Source: Mugil cephalus (Eukaryota; Chordata; Actinopteri; Mugiliformes; Mugilidae). From it: 64,000 bases of DNA. The translations under genes were made by a program, and so were the position numbers. The stretch lies in contig NC_061771.1 in assembly GCF_022458985.1 (NCBI RefSeq), positions 33,138,690-33,202,689 of the forward strand, read 5' to 3'. The notes under the pieces are model-generated. The model was given only the letters and a program-made list of their open reading frames with translations, searched no databases and was not told the origin of the DNA. Positions 59,718-64,000 of the stretch are shown here, piece after piece; position 1 is the first letter of the stretch, and the number at the start of each line of letters is the position of its first letter.

Positions 59718-60251
59718 TGTCACACCGTGGTGAGGGTGTCTTGTCTTGGGTTTGTTTTGTCCTGTCATTTCCTGTTTTATTTTGAAAAGTAATTCTCCTC
59801 TCGTTTCAGGTCACTTGCCCTTCCTCATGTGTCTCTGTCTGATTGCCCTAAGTGTTTCCACCTGTCCCCTATTTCCCTCCATGTGTTTAAGTAGTCTGTG
59901 TTCCCCTTGTCGTGTGCCAGTGTTATCGTTCTCAACCTGCACCCGAGCCTTGTTTCATGTCTTCAACCATAGTTTTCAAGTAAGCCTGTTATTCCTCTCG
60001 TAGAGAGAGTTTTTGTTAATTCTTTCCTTAGTTAGTTTTTTTTTTTTAGTTTTTGATTTGTTTCTTTGAGTTTACCTCCTTCTGGAGAGTTTTTCGTTTT
60101 CAGTGGTCAAATTAGCGTCTAGGTTTTTTTTTTTTTTTTTAAATAGCCATTTGTTTGTCCCTCGGTGAGGGATCTCTGAAGAATCCAATAAAAGCCTTTT
60201 GTCATTTCTTATCTCTGCATTCTGAGTCCTGCTTTGAGTCTCGGCCTGACA
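59718..60251 (+). repeat. 3' LTR of the gypsy element (534 bp)
   Basis: Matches 56338-56902 with scattered substitutions and indels, including a longer T run near 60126-60140. Divergence between the two LTRs would date the insertion. Confidence 0.9.
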
Positions 60252-60345
60252 TAGACTGGGGACCTGCCCAGGCCGGACCCCCCTCTCGCCTGCTGACAGC
60301 TGGGATGGACCCCCCCCTCCAACGACCCTGTGAGGACAGGAGGTA
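60252..60345. repeat. Dispersed fish repeat, right half
   Basis: TAGACTGGGGACCTGCCCAGG followed by TGACAGCTGGGATGGA continues the repeat interrupted by the gypsy insertion at 56337. Confidence 0.6.
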
Positions 60346-60533
60346 GTAGAACATGAGATATACACAATGTGTGGAGTCACACTGTAAAAGGAAGTTGTTG
60401 CTTTAGTTAAATCCATTTTGTGCTACTCTCTGCAGACGGTGTAATGTTGAAGCCTCATCAAAACCAGAAGAATACTGACAATACTGTCAATTAATATAAA
60501 TTGTGAGATCAGAAAAACACACCTGTCTGAAAC

Positions 60534-60767
60534 ATGAAACTGAGTGACAAGTCAGCGTGTGAGGGATGTGGGATGGTCACACGGTCACAGCTGCACTTCT
60601 TATTTTCTGATATTACTGAGGGCAACAGTTTCGTCAGCGTACGGGGCAGAAGGACTGGCACAGAGAGTGGATATGTAAAGGTCCTGGTGTCTTACAACAT
60701 GTGTGACATGTGGTATTTCACTGGTATAACCACAAAGTCTAAACATGTTTTTCAGTGCACCAGCTGA
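60534..60767 (+). other. Unassigned ORF (77 aa)
   Basis: Open frame with several Cys (SACEGCGMV, YNMCDMWY, FQCTS) between the gypsy element and gene 4. It lacks deaminase motifs. It could be an unrecognised exon or chance. No support beyond its openness. Confidence 0.2.
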
Positions 60768-61087
60768 AACCCACTGAGAGGACGGGAAAAGACAGAGAAG
60801 TAGTTACTGCACTGGAGACTGGAAATCTGTGAATGTTATCAGTCATTTCTTTAGTCATTTTAAAAGGACAAACAGTCCTTCACTTGTTGGACTGATGGTG
60901 TCTGGGTGTAAACACACGTCACCACATTAGCAGACGGAGGTCGACACGTGTCACAAACCGGGTCAGTTATTATATTATTAGAAAATGATTTTAACATGAA
61001 AAGAATGAAGTCACAATTAACTAGTAGAAGGTATTTAAACTTAAATAAAGCAAATGTTTGCATGAAAGGTAACTAAGAGTCCCCCCC

Positions 61088-61124
<37 letters not shown>

Positions 61125-62348
61125 CCACAGAGAAACAAGGCCGCCACAGTGTGTTATATTTCTCTGCTATATGTCACGGAGATCAGCCTGAAACCAGATG
61201 GTAGCAGATACAAGGTCACAGGAACATGGATCAGCACTTTTTCATTTTGGTCATGCAGCTGGTTTTGAAAATAAATGCATTCCCTGTTTAAAAGATACCG
61301 TTTTCTTCCTTTTATGGTTTTTCCTGTCATTTGCAGACATGGAGACTAACATCATGGTGCTGGATGAGCCATAACATGAGCAGATCCCAGACTCATGTCA
61401 CTACGTTTCTATGAATGGTGTTTGTACACAGACACATTCAAAGACAGTTGTCTCTAGTCTCCAACACAAACGGCACTAACACAACATGTGTGGAGACATT
61501 CACAGTGTTAATACAGAGTGGACTCTCCAGGTTGGTGTGGATGCTGACGTTGGTCAGGACTTTGACAGGTTCTGGTTTGTCCAGGTTCTGAGACAGTGTA
61601 AGTCTTCAGAGAACTGTGACATGTGTTAACTTTGGTTTGCGTAATTTTATTCCGTTCACATGAGCTAAATGAAAAGAGGAAGGTGTCACACACCAAGCAG
61701 AAGTCTTCGTCTTATCTGTACCTCTTAATGACTCAACAAACACACACAACTCATTGTGGCTTAAGCAGCAGACACTGGTGTGATCCAACAAACATGCACA
61801 CATCATACTTCTTATTTCTGTGTCAGTAACATGTAGATATTTTAAGAAACTTAGCAGGAAGTTAAAAGCGACTTGCAGTGTCCCCGTCCTTCCACACAGG
61901 CCCTGAAAGGCCCCATCATGTCATGTCTCATTGTACCATATCATCCCAAAACGTCACTATGATCACAAAGTTAACCCCCACCCCCCCCACACACAACCAC
62001 CTATGGGTTAGTCATGATATATAACAACACACCCTTGAGACTGCAGCAGCATCTTTTCACACACGGCCAACAGAACCAGAGGCGTGCACAGCTTCACATC
62101 GTTCTCCTCAGAAGGTACAGTTTCACTCCTCAGACAAAACAGCAAGAGTTTATCATGATTCATTAAACTATTCATCACCTCGTTTAACAGTTTCTCCTTA
62201 AATTCTAATTCTATGAAGCCCATCGTTAAAATGATGTTTTTCTTCTCATATTTGAAAAGCTACAAGATCATATGTTTTAAATTCCTGCATGGCAGTTGAC
62301 TGAATCAATTCTGATTGAACCACTTTGTTTTAACCCTGCTCTGCATAG
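60768..62348. other. Intergenic upstream of deaminase gene 4
   Basis: Holds a C run and a (CA)n microsatellite at about 61090-61120. No gene is recognised. The promoter of gene 4 should lie in the last few hundred bases. Confidence 0.4.
61090..61120. repeat. (CA)n microsatellite
   Basis: About 15 CA units after a C9 run. Confidence 0.95.
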
Positions 62349-62458
62349 ATGGCCGGCCTGTACTGGATGATGCTGACCTTCTTCCTGGCTGCTCCAAACA
62401 GCTCGGCTGCTCTAGACCCTGCTTGGCTTGCCCAGATTGTAGAGGGCATCAGGAACGA
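62349..62458 (+). CDS. Secreted deaminase-like gene 4, signal-peptide exon
   Basis: ATG at 62349. The leader MAGLYWMMLTFFLAAPNSSA has a short N-region, a hydrophobic core and a small-residue cleavage site. A charged start of the mature protein ends IRNE. The exon ends two bases into a codon before a consensus GTAAGT at 62459, the same phase as the exons at 51500 and 55147. Joined in that phase, it matches the start of the catalytic exon of gene 1. The frame is intact. The rest of the gene is either beyond the window, past the Tc1 element, or lost. This exon and gene 1 are the only unbroken pieces of the family here. Confidence 0.6.
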
Positions 62459-62473
62459 GTAAGTCCTCTTTTA

Positions 62474-64000
<1,527 letters not shown>

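Larger units (their letters stand above)
56338..60251 (+). mobile_element. Ty3/gypsy (sushi-like) LTR retrotransposon, internally deleted
   Basis: The LTRs begin TGTCACACCG and end CCTGACA. The target duplication TAGAC is at 56333-56337 and 60252-60256. A purine tract (AAGAGGGGGGG, about 59704-59714) precedes the 3' LTR. Inside, in order, are gag with a CCHC knuckle, protease, RT and integrase core, so gene order is standard. RNase H, the integrase zinc finger and the chromodomain region are deleted. Style matches the sushi-type fish elements related to mammalian PEG10/RTL genes. Confidence 0.9.

Overview
This window is eukaryotic and most likely from a teleost fish, probably a percomorph. 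The evidence is GT-AG introns, several fish-typical transposon clades (L1 and L2 LINEs with the fish L2 tail, Gmr1-like and sushi-like Ty3/gypsy elements, ZBED- and Charlie-like hATs, a Tc1 element) and a tandem family that resembles the secreted AID/APOBEC-like deaminases (SNADs) of ray-finned fish. It is a repeat-rich, gene-poor interval. Almost every coding segment is broken, so most coding calls are pseudogenes or exon remnants.

Positions 1-42,350 form a repeat mosaic built around one unusual gene, present in four clear copies (A 1-2106 +, B 15160-18140 -, C 30187-34470 -, D 38519-40350 -) and two remnants (F about 2541-3046 +, E about 19993-20526 +). The gene has about ten exons. Its middle exons encode a Crypton-type tyrosine recombinase (YR) core with recognisable R, K, R, H and Y motif positions. 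Its last exon encodes a KMT5A-like SET lysine-methyltransferase domain. I know of no described YR-SET fusion element and treat it as the main candidate for a new system. The interval is also a segmental duplication: 2690-3797 plus 10096-15150 reappears as 19995-23557 plus 24619-28795. A 6.3-kb L1 (3798-10086) is present only in block 1. A 1.06-kb hAT (23558-24618) is present only in block 2. Each has its empty site in the other block. Each YR-SET copy on the minus strand is flanked by Gmr1-like LTR retroelement pieces (integrase ahead of reverse transcriptase) and by an L2 LINE inserted into a second Gmr1-like gag. A ZBED-type hAT (35676-38518) sits at a junction that truncates copy D and an L2, with unmatched 8-bp flanks.

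Positions 42,350-48,500 hold an LTR remnant, two minus-strand LINE fragments and a long, frameshifted plus-strand L2.

Positions 48,500-64,000 look like a tandem array of secreted deaminase-like genes. Gene 1 is a catalytic exon with HAE and PC-x3-C motifs. Gene 2 has a frameshifted signal-peptide exon and a catalytic exon lacking the HAE half. Gene 3 is a signal-peptide exon plus a decayed catalytic region. Gene 4 is an intact signal-peptide exon whose remainder lies beyond the window. Between and inside these lie LINE tails, a nearly complete but internally deleted sushi-like gypsy element with a TAGAC target duplication (56338-60251), and a Tc1 element (62474 to beyond the window end) inserted 14 bp downstream of the gene 4 splice donor.

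All identifications are by eye from translated motifs. Exon borders rest on GT-AG consensus and comparison between copies, without transcripts or database searches.
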